DNA of 64,000 bases from Mimachlamys varia. Lineage: Eukaryota > Mollusca > Bivalvia > Pectinida > Pectinidae. Location: the NCBI GenBank assembly GCA_947623455.1, contig OX392532.1, positions 50,471,058 to 50,535,057 of the forward strand, written 5' to 3'. Position 1 is the first letter of the stretch, and every line of letters begins with the position of its first letter. Positions 33,034 to 43,646 of the stretch are shown piece by piece. The translations under genes were made by a program, and so were the position numbers. Under the pieces are notes generated by a model. It ran no database searches. It worked only from the letters and a program-made list of their open reading frames with translations, and was not told where the DNA came from.

Positions 33034-33589
33034 CGTTGTGTTGTTGACAAACCTATGTGACTATATGATGACATTAGGGGGTTTCCTGTTTCTCTGTTTC
33101 AGAACGGGTTTTCTTTAGATATTCTTAGCACTAGTTTCCTGATTATCTCGAGTGTGTCGTTCATGTTAAACTTAATTCTTGACTCGTTTAATTATTGGTA
33201 GTGCGTGCTAAAACATCTATTGCTATTTTTAGTGAACTTTGCAATAGATCGTATATTGTTGAAATATTTTTGTTAGAGGATATTATTAAGGTATATTCAC
33301 ATGGCGTATATTCAAATGTTTGCTTGATCTACTGCTATTTTTGCCTTGCTGGCGACTGAAATATCGCGGCAGTTGAAACAATTTAACACAATATCGTAAC
33401 AAAAGAATACAGTTTCAGCTAAATAATTATTTAAAATTCGTGCAATATAATGAAGTAAACGAAGAAAAAAATAAAAATAAACCGACCAAGTGACAAAAAG
33501 CAGGTTGTAACATTGCATAAGTCTATTGCATGTTACTTAAAGTGGTATGTCGGTAACATTCCTTTAACTCAGCAAGTTTACACGATGGT
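33034..33589. other. Non-coding, nothing recognised
   Basis: AT-rich spacer between the 47-bp satellite and the Penelope-like copy. The minus frame at 33518-33312 is not recognisable. Confidence 0.45.
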
Positions 33590-34560
33590 CTGATAGTGGA
33601 ATATTTATCCACCCTGTACACTACCGTACCACCTACCAAACTGAAAGAACGTCTTTGGTCTCTCATTATGAGAGCTTTCTTTTCCAAGAAAGGTAAAACA
33701 AGATGCAAATACATGGTTGTGAGCTATCTTGGAGCATTCTTTGTGAAAAACACAACACAAGCTAGGATACTGAGGAAAATATAGCACGAATGATTGAATT
33801 CCTGGTTGACAATATCAACAGACTGTTGGAATTCCAATGGGAACTAACTGTGCCCCACTTTGGCTGACTTGTTTTTGTTTTCATACGGCGCTGAATTTGT
33901 CGAGGGGCTTATCAGGACGGGAAACAAACCCCTTGCAAAATCTTTTAATTTCACTTTCAGGTATATCGACGATGTGTTGTCTATAAACAACAAGAAGTTT
34001 GTTGACCTTGTCGATCATATATACCCTGCGTAACTTGAGATTACAGACACAATATATCTCGTACATCAGTTTTTTACCTCAATATTTACCTAAACTACGA
34101 CCAACACGGCCATCTTTCTACTAAGCTTTATGATAAACGTGACGATGTTGATTTCCCGATCGTAAACTTTCCCTTTCTTAAAAGTAACACCCCTTCTTCT
34201 CCAACCTTTGGTGTATACATGTCGCAGTTGATTCGTTATTCTAGCTCTGAATATCGAGATTTTCGTGATAGAAATCAACTGCTGACGAACAAACTTACGG
34301 CACAGGGATTCGAGAGATGTAGGTTTATGAAGATTATGGGCAAGTTTTATGGTCGCCATCTTAATCTCGTTGGTTTTATTAGCTTTCGATGAAGCAGAAG
34401 ACGCTTACTCTTCCGGAACACCTGGTCTTATTCTCTTGTACTTTTACGAGGGTCTCCAGGTAAATCTTTCCTTTGTTCCTATTTTACCCTTGGTTTAATC
34501 GATTTTGAGTTCGGATTATGGTTTTGTTGACGCTTTGGTATTCTCTGATTTTTTTTCCTC
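33590..34560 (+). mobile_element. Penelope-like retroelement with RT remnant (copy e)
   Basis: The longest copy here. Frames joined only by damage read STLYTTVPPTKLKERL (fingers, like DFSTLYTTIPHDKL), RMIEFLVDNI, GTNCAPL, LADLF-like, then FRYIDDVLSINN with the catalytic YIDD at 33962-33973, IYP...LEITDT, LYDKRDDVDFPIVNFPF, YGVYMSQLIRYSS, and the GKFYGRHLNLV ending at ~34345. The conserved 3' block follows. Stops (for example in IYPA*LEIT at ~34030) and frameshifts make it a pseudogene. It lies 0.5 kb upstream of the third TRIM gene. Family assignment: RT with YIDD box and LYTTxP motif, most like Penelope-like elements; no GIY-YIG domain is seen. Confidence 0.7.
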
Positions 34561-35087
34561 ATAACTATAAGTTATTTGATAAATAGAATCTTACACTCGT
34601 GTCAATGAAAAGGCGAGTCACATATTGAATTACTTATCTCGTTTAATACATTCCTTATTACATCGACAATCGTGTAGGTTCCTCTATCTAACCAATTGTT
34701 AACTGTCTCAGCAGCATGTGATACATACATACACTATACCAGATATAAGTGATAATTCAGTGAAAGTTTTCATTTCTGAGTAAATCTCTCTTGCTTAATG
34801 TTAACATGTTCGTACCTTGCCTCTTTATTAGACCCAGTGTAGTATACACGGTTAATAATTGATTATGTTTAATCATATCTACGGACAACGATCGGAGGCA
34901 GGCCACTCGTTAAAACTTGTACTTTGAACACTAAATGACGTAGACATAAGATAATGCTATCAATATGACCGACTTTTACATACATCACATCAGATTGGCA
35001 AAAGAACGGGACATACAAGGAAGTTCAGAATTATTTCAATTTAAATTTTTTCAGATTTTTATCTGTTGTAATTAAGATGTTGCAAAC
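34561..35087. other. 5' flank of TRIM gene 3
   Basis: No clear promoter motif. A five-codon frame (ATGTTGCAAACATGA, 35074-35088) overlaps the main ATG at 35088. Confidence 0.4.
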
Positions 35088-36740
35088 ATGACGAGTAAGC
35101 TATCCATCTCCCGTGCTCAGATACACGTGCCGGACACATGCGCGTGGTGTGAAAGTATACAGGACGTGAACTGGTACTGCAATGACTGTCAGGAGGCTTT
35201 GTGTGACCGTTGTAAAGTGATCCATATCCGAGCCAAAAGGACAAAACATGATGATGTAGTACCAATAATGGAGGCGGACAAGAAAGAGGAGGCCGTACAT
35301 CCAGAGGTATGTAAGACACATCGAGGTAAGACATGTGACCTTTACTGTAGTGACTGTGACATCGAAATATGTGCGATGTGTCTTACCGAGAAACATAAAC
35401 ACCACACTTTTAAAAATATTGAAGAGGAAATTGTCTACCAGAAACAATATATGGACGATCAATTAGAAATATTGAAATCTAAGATACAACACTTTGATGA
35501 TACTATATCAAAACGTCATTGTGTGAGCCAATCCTTCAAAAAGAGTGTGAATGTTATTCGTCAAACTCTACAAACCCAGAAACTGAAACTTAAAATGGAG
35601 ATTGATTCTATAGCCGACTCGGTATTGGAGGAGTTATCGTCCTTGTTGGAAGAAGAAGAACAAGACCATCAACAGGTCTGTAAATCTCGCGAACAAAATA
35701 TCAAAGAGATCAAACAACTTATCAGAGATATAGAACAGAACACAGACAAGACGTCTAGTACATCCTTGTTTGAGCTGACGGGGAGACTGAGAACCACCGT
35801 ACCACTATATGATGTTACTGCAAAGACCGTGTTACCTATTCCACCTCACTTCCAGTCTGGAAATCTTAACCGGGATCAGTTAAAACCGATATTTGGGTAT
35901 CTTCAGGTCGGAAAATTCAAGAACGGTGACATCGGGTATAAAAGGAAAATCGTGGATAGTGGACAGGTTAGTCATATTTCCTCATTCCGAGTACGTCGGG
36001 AGAATAAAATTAACTCGATTTGTCCCGTTGACGATAATCACGCATGGGTGTCAGTTCATGATTCTTCAGAACTGATCAAAGTCAACAAGACAGGCATGGT
36101 TATAGATTCTGTAAATCTTCCCTTTAACCCGTGGTGTCAAATAGCGACCAACACTGAAGAACTACTGATAACGTGTGTGTCGCCGCGAATATACAAACTA
36201 ACCAACGACAGACAGGTGATCATATTTACTGACATCAGTCCGTTGGAAGCCTTGGATATCCGTGTCAGTGACAATGATGAGGTGTTCGTAACTACTCACA
36301 CTACAACGATACAGGTACTGAACATGTCCGGGGAGAGGATCAGACAAATATCCTTTGGAGGTGGTGGGCTGAGTGTTGTATGTTTGACGACAGGAGATAT
36401 AGCTGTCGCCACTGGATATGGTATGTTCGCGAACTGTACAGAAGTCATGGTCAGTAGCAAAACTGATCAGATCTTACACAAGTGGAGCGGTGAACTGGAC
36501 AATGGTCAGAAGTTAGAACGGACGTGGCAAGGCAATATAACACGTGATCTATATGACAGAATATTCGTCCCTGACATCTACACCAACCAGGTATACGTTC
36601 TCTCGTTGAATAAGACAAAGGCCCAGTGTCTCCTAGAAGAGAGACATGGAGTGATAGATCCGCGTTCTGTGAGTGTAGACAGGTGTGGACATGTTTGGAT
36701 CGGCTGTGAAGATGGTACAATACATGTGATGGAACTATAA
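35088..36740 (+). CDS. RING-less TRIM-like protein: two B-boxes, coiled coil, NHL-like propeller (550 aa)
   Basis: Same architecture as 15573-17228, but more diverged from it than copy A's propeller is. B-box 1 covers ~18-60 (CAWC, CNDC, CDRC), B-box 2 ~75-106 (CKTH, CSDC, CAMC, HKHH), a coiled coil ~107-225 and a propeller ~290-550 (DEVFVTTHTTTIQVLNMSG, VDRCGHVWIGCEDGTIHVMEL). No RING. Single exon, intact. The ATG at 35088 is preceded by AAC and aligns with the paralogue's start. Polyadenylation signal AATAAA near 36814. The first zinc-finger remnant on the opposite strand begins about 12 bp further on, so the gene sits tail to tail with the former zinc-finger locus. Function probably oligomeric scaffold or immune-related; inferred from family only. 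Confidence 0.9.
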   Translation: MTSKLSISRAQIHVPDTCAWCESIQDVNWYCNDCQEALCDRCKVIHIRAKRTKHDDVVPIMEADKKEEAVHPEVCKTHRGKTCDLYCSDCDIEICAMCLTEKHKHHTFKNIEEEIVYQKQYMDDQLEILKSKIQHFDDTISKRHCVSQSFKKSVNVIRQTLQTQKLKLKMEIDSIADSVLEELSSLLEEEEQDHQQVCKSREQNIKEIKQLIRDIEQNTDKTSSTSLFELTGRLRTTVPLYDVTAKTVLPIPPHFQSGNLNRDQLKPIFGYLQVGKFKNGDIGYKRKIVDSGQVSHISSFRVRRENKINSICPVDDNHAWVSVHDSSELIKVNKTGMVIDSVNLPFNPWCQIATNTEELLITCVSPRIYKLTNDRQVIIFTDISPLEALDIRVSDNDEVFVTTHTTTIQVLNMSGERIRQISFGGGGLSVVCLTTGDIAVATGYGMFANCTEVMVSSKTDQILHKWSGELDNGQKLERTWQGNITRDLYDRIFVPDIYTNQVYVLSLNKTKAQCLLEERHGVIDPRSVSVDRCGHVWIGCEDGTIHVMEL

Positions 36741-36825
36741 AACAAATCCGGAAATAACACCAGATTGACCGGACATCAAAAGGAACGAAAACAGATAAAA
36801 ACAAATAAAACATGCTTCAGATATC

Positions 36826-36890
36826 TTATTTGTAAGATTCCTCTTCTCTATGTGTCTTGATGTGTCTTAGTAAGCAAGATGAATATAACA
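36826..36890 (-). pseudogene. C2H2 zinc-finger remnant, left edge of satellite
   Basis: Minus strand 36882-36829 reads SSCLLRHIKTHREEESYK, matching the finger end plus linker pattern SxxLxxHIxxHTGEKPYK. It runs directly into the first 120-bp monomer: GATGAATATAACA then AACTACAGATACC are continuous with monomer sequence. See the right-edge remnant at 52050-52470. Confidence 0.65.
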
Positions 36891-36899
36891 GATTAGTTA

Positions 36900-38335
36900 A
36901 CTACAGATACCCCGTACCGCACTTGTGATGTGCCTTTCCTGTATTTATCCTATGTGTATCTAAAGTGTCTGCTGTAACTGTATATGTTTTTGTGAATACG
37001 ATGAAAATAACATTATATAACTACAGATACCCCGTACCGCACTTGTGATGTGTCTTTCCTGTATTTATCTTATATATATCTATAGTGTCTGCCGTAACTG
37101 TATGTGTTTTTGTAAATACGATGAATATAACATTATATAACTACAGATACCCCGTACCGCACTTGTGATGTGTCTTTCCTGTATTTATCCGATATATATC
37201 TATAGTGTCTGCCGTAACTGTATATGTTTTTGTAAATACGATGAAAATAAAATTATCTAACTACAGATACCCCGTACCGCACTTGTGATGTGTCTTTCCT
37301 GTATTTATCCTATATGTATCTAAAGTGTCTGCTGTAACTGTATATGTTTTTGTAAATACGATGAATAAAACATTATATAAATACAGATACCCCGTACCGC
37401 ACTTGTGATGTGTCTTTCCTGTATTTATCCGATATATATCTATAGTGTCTGCCGTAACTGTATGTGTTTTTGTAAATAGGATGAAAATAAAATTATCTAA
37501 CTACAGATACCCCGTACTGCACTTGTAATGTGTCTTTCCTGTATTTATCCTATTGATATCTAAAGTGTCTGCTGTAACTGTATATGATTTTGTAAATACG
37601 ATGAATAAAACATTATATAACTACAGATACCCCGTACCGCACTTGTGATGTGCCTTTCCTGTATTTATCCTATGTGTATCTAAAGTGTCTGCTGTAACTG
37701 TATATGATTTTGTAAATACGATGAATATAACATTATATAACTACAGATACCCCGTACTGCACTTGTGATGTGCCTTTCCTGTATTTATCCTATATATATC
37801 TATAGTGTCTGCTGTAACTGTATATGTTTTTGTAAATACGATGAATAAAACATTATATAACTACAGATACCCCGTACCGCACTTGTGATGTGCCTTTCCT
37901 GTATTTATCCTATATATATCTAAACTGTCTGCTGTAACTTTATGTTTTTGTAAATACGATGAATATAACATTATATAACTACAGATACCCTGTACCGCAC
38001 TTGTGATGTGTCTTTCCTGTATTTATCCTATATATATCTAAAGTGTCTGCTGTAACTGTATATGTTTTTGTAAATACGATGAAAATAAAATTATATAACT
38101 ACAGATACCCCGTACCGCACTTGTGATGTGTCTTTCCTGTATTTATCCGATATATATCTATAGTGTCTGCCGTAACTGTATATGTTTTTGTAAATACGAT
38201 GAAAATAAAATTATCTAACTACAGATACCCCGTACCGCACTTGTGATGTGTCTTTCCTGTATTTATCCTATATGTATCTAAAGTGTCTGCTGTAACTGTA
38301 TATGTTTTTGTAAATACGATGAATAAAACATTATA
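36900..38335. repeat. 120-bp satellite, block 1 (~12 monomers)
   Basis: Consensus ACTACAGATACCCCGTACCG then CACTTGTGATGTGTCTTTCC, TGTATTTATCC, AAAGTGTCTGCTGTAACTG, TATGTTTTTGTAAATACGATGAATATAACATTATATA. Monomers differ by a few per cent. The block ends exactly at ACATTATA, where the Helitron-like element begins. The monomer aligns with a degraded minus-strand C2H2 finger unit. Confidence 0.95.
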
Positions 38336-40618
38336 CAAGAGGCCCAATGGGCCTGCATCGCTCACCTGGTATCAATCTCTGACTTATATTATAGTGTAAC
38401 CCTAAAGTCCCCTAAAATCTTTTAATGTAAGACATTTAGAAGAACATCTAAAGATTTTAACATATTTTACCCCTGTGACCTTATAAGACAACATCATTTT
38501 CATTTTTAAATTTTCTTTGGCTTCATCCAATGAACCTTTCAGCCAAATATCATGCTTCTAGGGCTTTTGGTATTTCAGGAGAAGTCGTTTAAAGGTTTTA
38601 ACAGATTTGACCCCTGTGACCTTGAATAAAGGTCAAGGTCATTTCTTTTCGCAAACTTTGTCGGGCTTCATCCAAGGAACCTTTCAGCCAAATATCATGC
38701 TTCTAGGGCTTTTGGTATTTCAGAAGAAGTCGTTTAAAGGTTTTAACAGATTTGACCCCTGTGACCTTCAATATAGGTCAAGGTCATTTCTTTTCGCAAA
38801 CTTTGTCGGGCTTCATCCAAGGAACCTTTCAGCCAAATATCATGCTTCTAGGGCTTTTGGTATTTCAGAAGAAGTCGTTTAAAAGTTTTAACAGATTTGA
38901 CTCCTGTGACCTTGAATATAAGTCAAGGTCATTTCTTTGCGCAAACTTTGTCCGGCTTCATCCAAGGAACCTTGCAGCCAAATATCATGCTTCTAGGGCT
39001 TTTGGTATTTCAGAAGAAGTCGTTTAAAGGTTTTAACAGATTTGACCCCTGTGACCTTGAATATAAGTCAAGGTCATTTCTTTTCGCAAACTTTGTCGGG
39101 CTTCATCCAAGGAACCTTTCAGCCAAATATCATGCTTCTAGGGCTTTTGGTATTTCAGAAGAAGTCGTTTAAAGGTTTTAACAGATTTGACCCCTGTGAC
39201 CTTGAATATAGGTCAAGGTCATTTCTTTTCGCAAACTTTGTCGGGCTTCATCCAAGGAACCTTTCAGCCAAATATCATGCTTCTAGGGCTTTTGGTATTT
39301 CAGAAGAAGTCGTTTAAAGGTTTTAACAGATTTGACCCCTGTGACCTTGAATATAAGTCAAGGTCATTTCTTTTCGCAAACTTTGTCGGGCTTCATCCAA
39401 GGAACCTTTCAGCCAAATATCATGCTTCTAGGGCTTTTGGTATTTCAGAAGAAGTCGTTTAAAGGTTTTAACAGATTTGACTCCTGTGACCTTGAATATA
39501 GGTCAAGGTCATTTCTTTTCGCAAACTTTGTCCGGCTTCATCCAAGGAACCTTTCAGCCAAATATCATGCTTCTAGGGCTTTTGGTATTTCAGAAGAAGT
39601 CGTTTAAAGGTTTTAACAGATTTGACCCCTGTGACCTTGAATAAAGGTCAAGGTCATTTCTTTTCGCAAACTTTGTCGGGCTTCATCCAAGGAACCTTTC
39701 AGCCAAATATCATGCTTCTAGGGCTTTTGGTATTTCAGAAGAAGTCGTTTAAAGGTTTTAACAGATTTGACTCCTGTGACCTTGCATAAAGGTCAAGGTC
39801 ATTTCTTTTCGCAAACTTTGTCGGGCTTTATCCAAGAAACCTTTCAGCCAAATATCATGCTTCTAGGGCTTTTGGTATTTTAGAAGAAGTCGTTTAAAGG
39901 TTTTAACAGATTTGACCCCTGTGACCTTGAATATAAGTCAAGGTCATTTCTTTTCGCAAACTTTGTCGGGCTTCATCCAAGGAACCTTTCAGCCAAATAT
40001 CATGCTTCTAGGGCTTTTGGTATTTCAGAAGAAGTCGTTTAAAGGTTTTAACAGATTTGACCCCTGTGACTTTGAATATAGGTCAAGGTCATTTCTTTTC
40101 GCAAAATTTGTCGGGCTTCATCCAAGGGACATTTCAGCCAAATATCATGTTTCTAGGGCTTTTGGTATTTCAGAATAAGTCGTTTAAAGGTTAAAATAGA
40201 TTTAACCTCACGGTGACCTTGAATATTGGTCAAGGTCATTTCTTTTCGCAAACTTTATTTGGCTTCATCTAAGGAAGCTACTGGTCAAATATGAAGTCTC
40301 TATGCCTGACGGTACTTTAGAAGAAGTTGTTTGAAGGTTTCGACATTTTTGACCCCTGTGACCTTGAAATTAGGTCAAAGTGATTTTTTTTCGCAAACTT
40401 TGTTCAGCTCCTTCAAAGAAATCTACCAGCCAAATTTCATGTCACTGGGCCTTTCAGTATTTTAGAAGAAGTCGTTTAAAGGAAAAAGTTGACGGACGCA
40501 GGACGGACGGACGGACGGACGGACGGACGACGGACGACGGACGGACGGACGGACGGACGGACGACGGACGCTGCACCATCACATAAGCTCACTTGGCCCT
40601 TCGGGCCAGGTGAGCTAA
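38336..40618. mobile_element. Helitron-like tandem-core element, copy 1
   Basis: 2283 bp. Starts CAAGAGGCCCAATGGGCCTG and ends with a UUCG-type hairpin (AGCTCACTTGGCCC TTCG GGGCCAGGTGAGCT, 40587-40616) then AA. It sits between ACATTATA and TAACTACAG with no target duplication: flank plus flank rebuilds the satellite monomer exactly, so insertion was between A and T. The core is about 11-12 copies of a 145-bp unit (38560-40190), then diverged units, then an (ACGG)n tract (40497-40570). This layout fits bivalve pearl/HINE-type elements as I recall them. The 91-codon frames repeated every 145 bp are artefacts. Confidence 0.75.
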
Positions 40619-41218
40619 TAACTACAGATACCCCGTACCGCACTTGTGATGTGTCTTTCCTGTATTTATCCGATATATATCTATAGTGTCTGCCGTAACT
40701 GTATGTGTTTTTGTAAATAGGATGAAAATAAAATTATCTAACTACAGATACCACGTACTGCACTTGTAATGTGTCTTTCCTGTATTTATCCTATTGATAT
40801 CTAAAGTGTCTGCTGTAACTGTATATGATTTTGTAAATACGATGAATAAAACATTATATAACTACAGATACCCCGTACCGCACTTGTGATGTGCCTTTCC
40901 TGTATTTATCCTATGTGTATCTAAAGTGTCTGCTGTAACTGTATATGATTTTGTAAATACGATGAATATAACATTATATAACTACAGATACCCCGTACTG
41001 CACTTGTGATGTGCTTTTCCTGTATTTATCCTATATATATCTATAGTGTCTGCTGTAACTGTATATGTTTTTGTAAATACGATGAATAAAACATTATATA
41101 ACTACAGATACCCCGTACCGCACTTGTGATGTGTCTTTCCTGTATTTATCCTATATGTATCTAAAGTGTCTGCTGTAACTGTATATGTTTTTGTAAATAC
41201 GATGAATAAAACATTATA
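40619..41218. repeat. 120-bp satellite, block 2 (5 monomers)
   Basis: Five monomers between the two Helitron-like copies. Their diagnostic variants (AAATAGGATGAAAATAAAATTATC, then CTATTGATATC) appear in the same order as at 37381-37860 and 43647-44110, indicating array-level duplication. Confidence 0.95.
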
Positions 41219-43646
41219 CAAGAGGCCCAATGGGCCTGCATCGCTCACCTGGTATCAATCTCTGACTTATATTATAGTGTAACCCTAAAGTCCCCTAAAA
41301 TCTTTTAATGTAAGACATTTAGAAGAACATCTAAAGATTTTAACATATTTTACCCCTGTGACCTTATAAGACAACATCATTTTCATTTTTAAATTTTCTT
41401 TGGCTTCATCCAATGAACCTTTCAGCCAAATATCATGCTTCTAGGGCTTTTGGTATTTCAGAAGAAGTCGTTTAAAAGTTTTAACAGATTTGACTCCTGT
41501 GACCTTGAATATAAGTCAAGGTCATTTCTTTGCGCAAACTTTGTCCGGCTTCATCCAAGGAACCTTTCAGCCAAATATCATGCTTCTAGGGCTTTTGGTA
41601 TTTCAGAAGAAGTCGTTTAAAGGTTTTAACAGATTTGACCCCTGTGACCTTGAATATAAGACAAGGTCATTTCTTTTCGCAAACTTTGTCGGGCTTCATC
41701 CAAGGAACCTTTCAGCCAAATATCATGCTTCTAGGGCTTTTGGTATTTCAGAAGAAGTCGTTTAAAGGTTTTAACAGATTTGACCCCTGTGACCTTGAAT
41801 ATAGGTCAAGGTCATTTCTTTTCGCAAACTTTGTCGGGCTTCATCCAAGGAACCTTTCAGCCAAATATCATGCTTCTAGGGCTTTTGGTATTTCAGAAGA
41901 AGTCGTTTAAATGTTTTAACAGATTTGACCCCTGTGACCTTGAATAAAGGTCAAGGTCATTTCTTTTCGCAAACTTTGTCGGGCTTCATCCAAGGAACCT
42001 TTCAGCCAAATATCATGCTTCTAGGGCTTTTGGTATTTCAGAAGAAGTCGTTTAAAGGTTTTAACAGATTTGACTCCTGTGACCTTGAATATAGGTCAAG
42101 GTCATTTCTTTTCGCAAACTTTGTCCGGCTTCATCCAAGGAACCTTTCAGCCAAATATCATGCTTCTAGGGCTTTTGGTATTTCAGAAGAAGTCGTTTAA
42201 AGGTTTTAACAGATTTGACCCCTGTGACCTTGAATAAAGGTCAAGGTCATTTCTTTTCGCAAACTTTGTCGGGCTTCATCCAAGGAACCTTTCAGCCAAA
42301 TATCATGCTTCTAGGGCTTTTGGTATTTCAGAAGAAGTCGTTTAAAGGTTTTAACAGATTTGACTCCTGTGACCTTGCATAAAGGTCAAGGTCATTTCTT
42401 TTCGCAAACTTTGTCGGGCTTTATCCAAGAAACCTTTCAGCCAAATATCATGCTTCTAGGGCTTTTGGTATTTTAGAAGAAGTCGTTTAAAGGTTTTAAC
42501 AGATTTGACCCCTGTGACCTTCAATATAGGTCAAGGTCATTTCTTTTCGCAAACTTTGTCGGGCTTCATCCAAGGAACCTTTCAGCCAAATATCATGCTT
42601 CTAGGGCTTTTGGTATTTCAGAAGAAGTCGTTTAAAGGTTTTAACAGATTTGACCCCTGTGACTTTGAATATAGGTCAAGGTCATTTCTTTTCGCAAAAT
42701 TTGTCGGGCTTCATCCAAGGGACATTTCAGCCAAATATCATGTTTCTAGGGCTTTTGGTATTTCAGAAGAAGTCGTTTAAAGGTTTTAACAGATTTGACT
42801 CCTGTGACCTTGCATAAAGGTCAAGGTCATTTCTTTTCGCAAACTTTGTCGGGCTTTATCCAAGAAACCTTTCAGCCAAATATCATGCTTCTAGGGCTTT
42901 TGGTATTTTAGAAGAAGTCGTTTAAAGGTTTTAACAGATTTGACCCCTGTGACCTTGAATATAGGTCAAGGTCATTTCTTTTCGCAAACTTTGTCGGGCT
43001 TCATCCAAGGAACCTTTCAGCCAAATATCATGCTTCTAGGGCTTTTGGTATTTCAGAAGAAGTCGTTTAAAGGTTTTAACAGATTTGACCCCTGTGACTT
43101 TGAATATAGGTCAAGGTCATTTCTTTTCGCAAAATTTGTCGGGCTTCATCCAAGGGACATTTCAGCCAAATATCATGTTTCTAGGGCTTTTGGTATTTCA
43201 GAAGAAGTCGTTTAAAGGTTAAAATAGATTTAACCTCACGGTGACCTTGAATATTGGTCAAGGTCATTTCTTTTCGCAAACTTTATTTGGCTTCATCTAA
43301 GGAAGCTACTGGTCAAATATGAAGTCTCTATGCCTGACGGTACTTTAGAAGAAGTTGCTTGAAGGTTTCGACATTTTTGACCCCTGTGACCTTGAAATTA
43401 GGTCAAAGTGATTTTTTTTCGCAAACTTTGTTCAGCTCCTTCAAAGAAATCTACCAGCCAAATTTCATGTCACTGGGCCTTTCAGTATTTTAGAAGAAGT
43501 CGTTTAAAGGAAAAAGTTGACGGACGCAGGACGGACGGACGGACGGACGGACGGACGACGGACGACGGACGGACGGACAGACGGACGGACGACGGACGCT
43601 GCACCATCACATAAGCTCACTTGGCCCTTCGGGCCAGGTGAGCTAA
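41219..43646. mobile_element. Helitron-like tandem-core element, copy 2
   Basis: 2428 bp, one 145-bp unit longer than copy 1. Same ends, same A/T junction in the same satellite phase, and same microsatellite (43526-43600). Because flanks, phase and most internal variants match copy 1, it probably arose by duplication of element plus satellite rather than by a second insertion. Confidence 0.8.

Noticed and set aside
40489..40686. GRTDGRTDGR-type frame, a possible Arg/Gly-rich protein
   Set aside because: Translation of the (ACGG)n microsatellite at the end of the Helitron-like element.
38607..43215. Repeated 91-codon frames (MTPVTLN...)
   Set aside because: They recur every 145 bp because of the tandem core unit. 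145 is not a multiple of three and the frame ends in each unit, so they are repeat artefacts.
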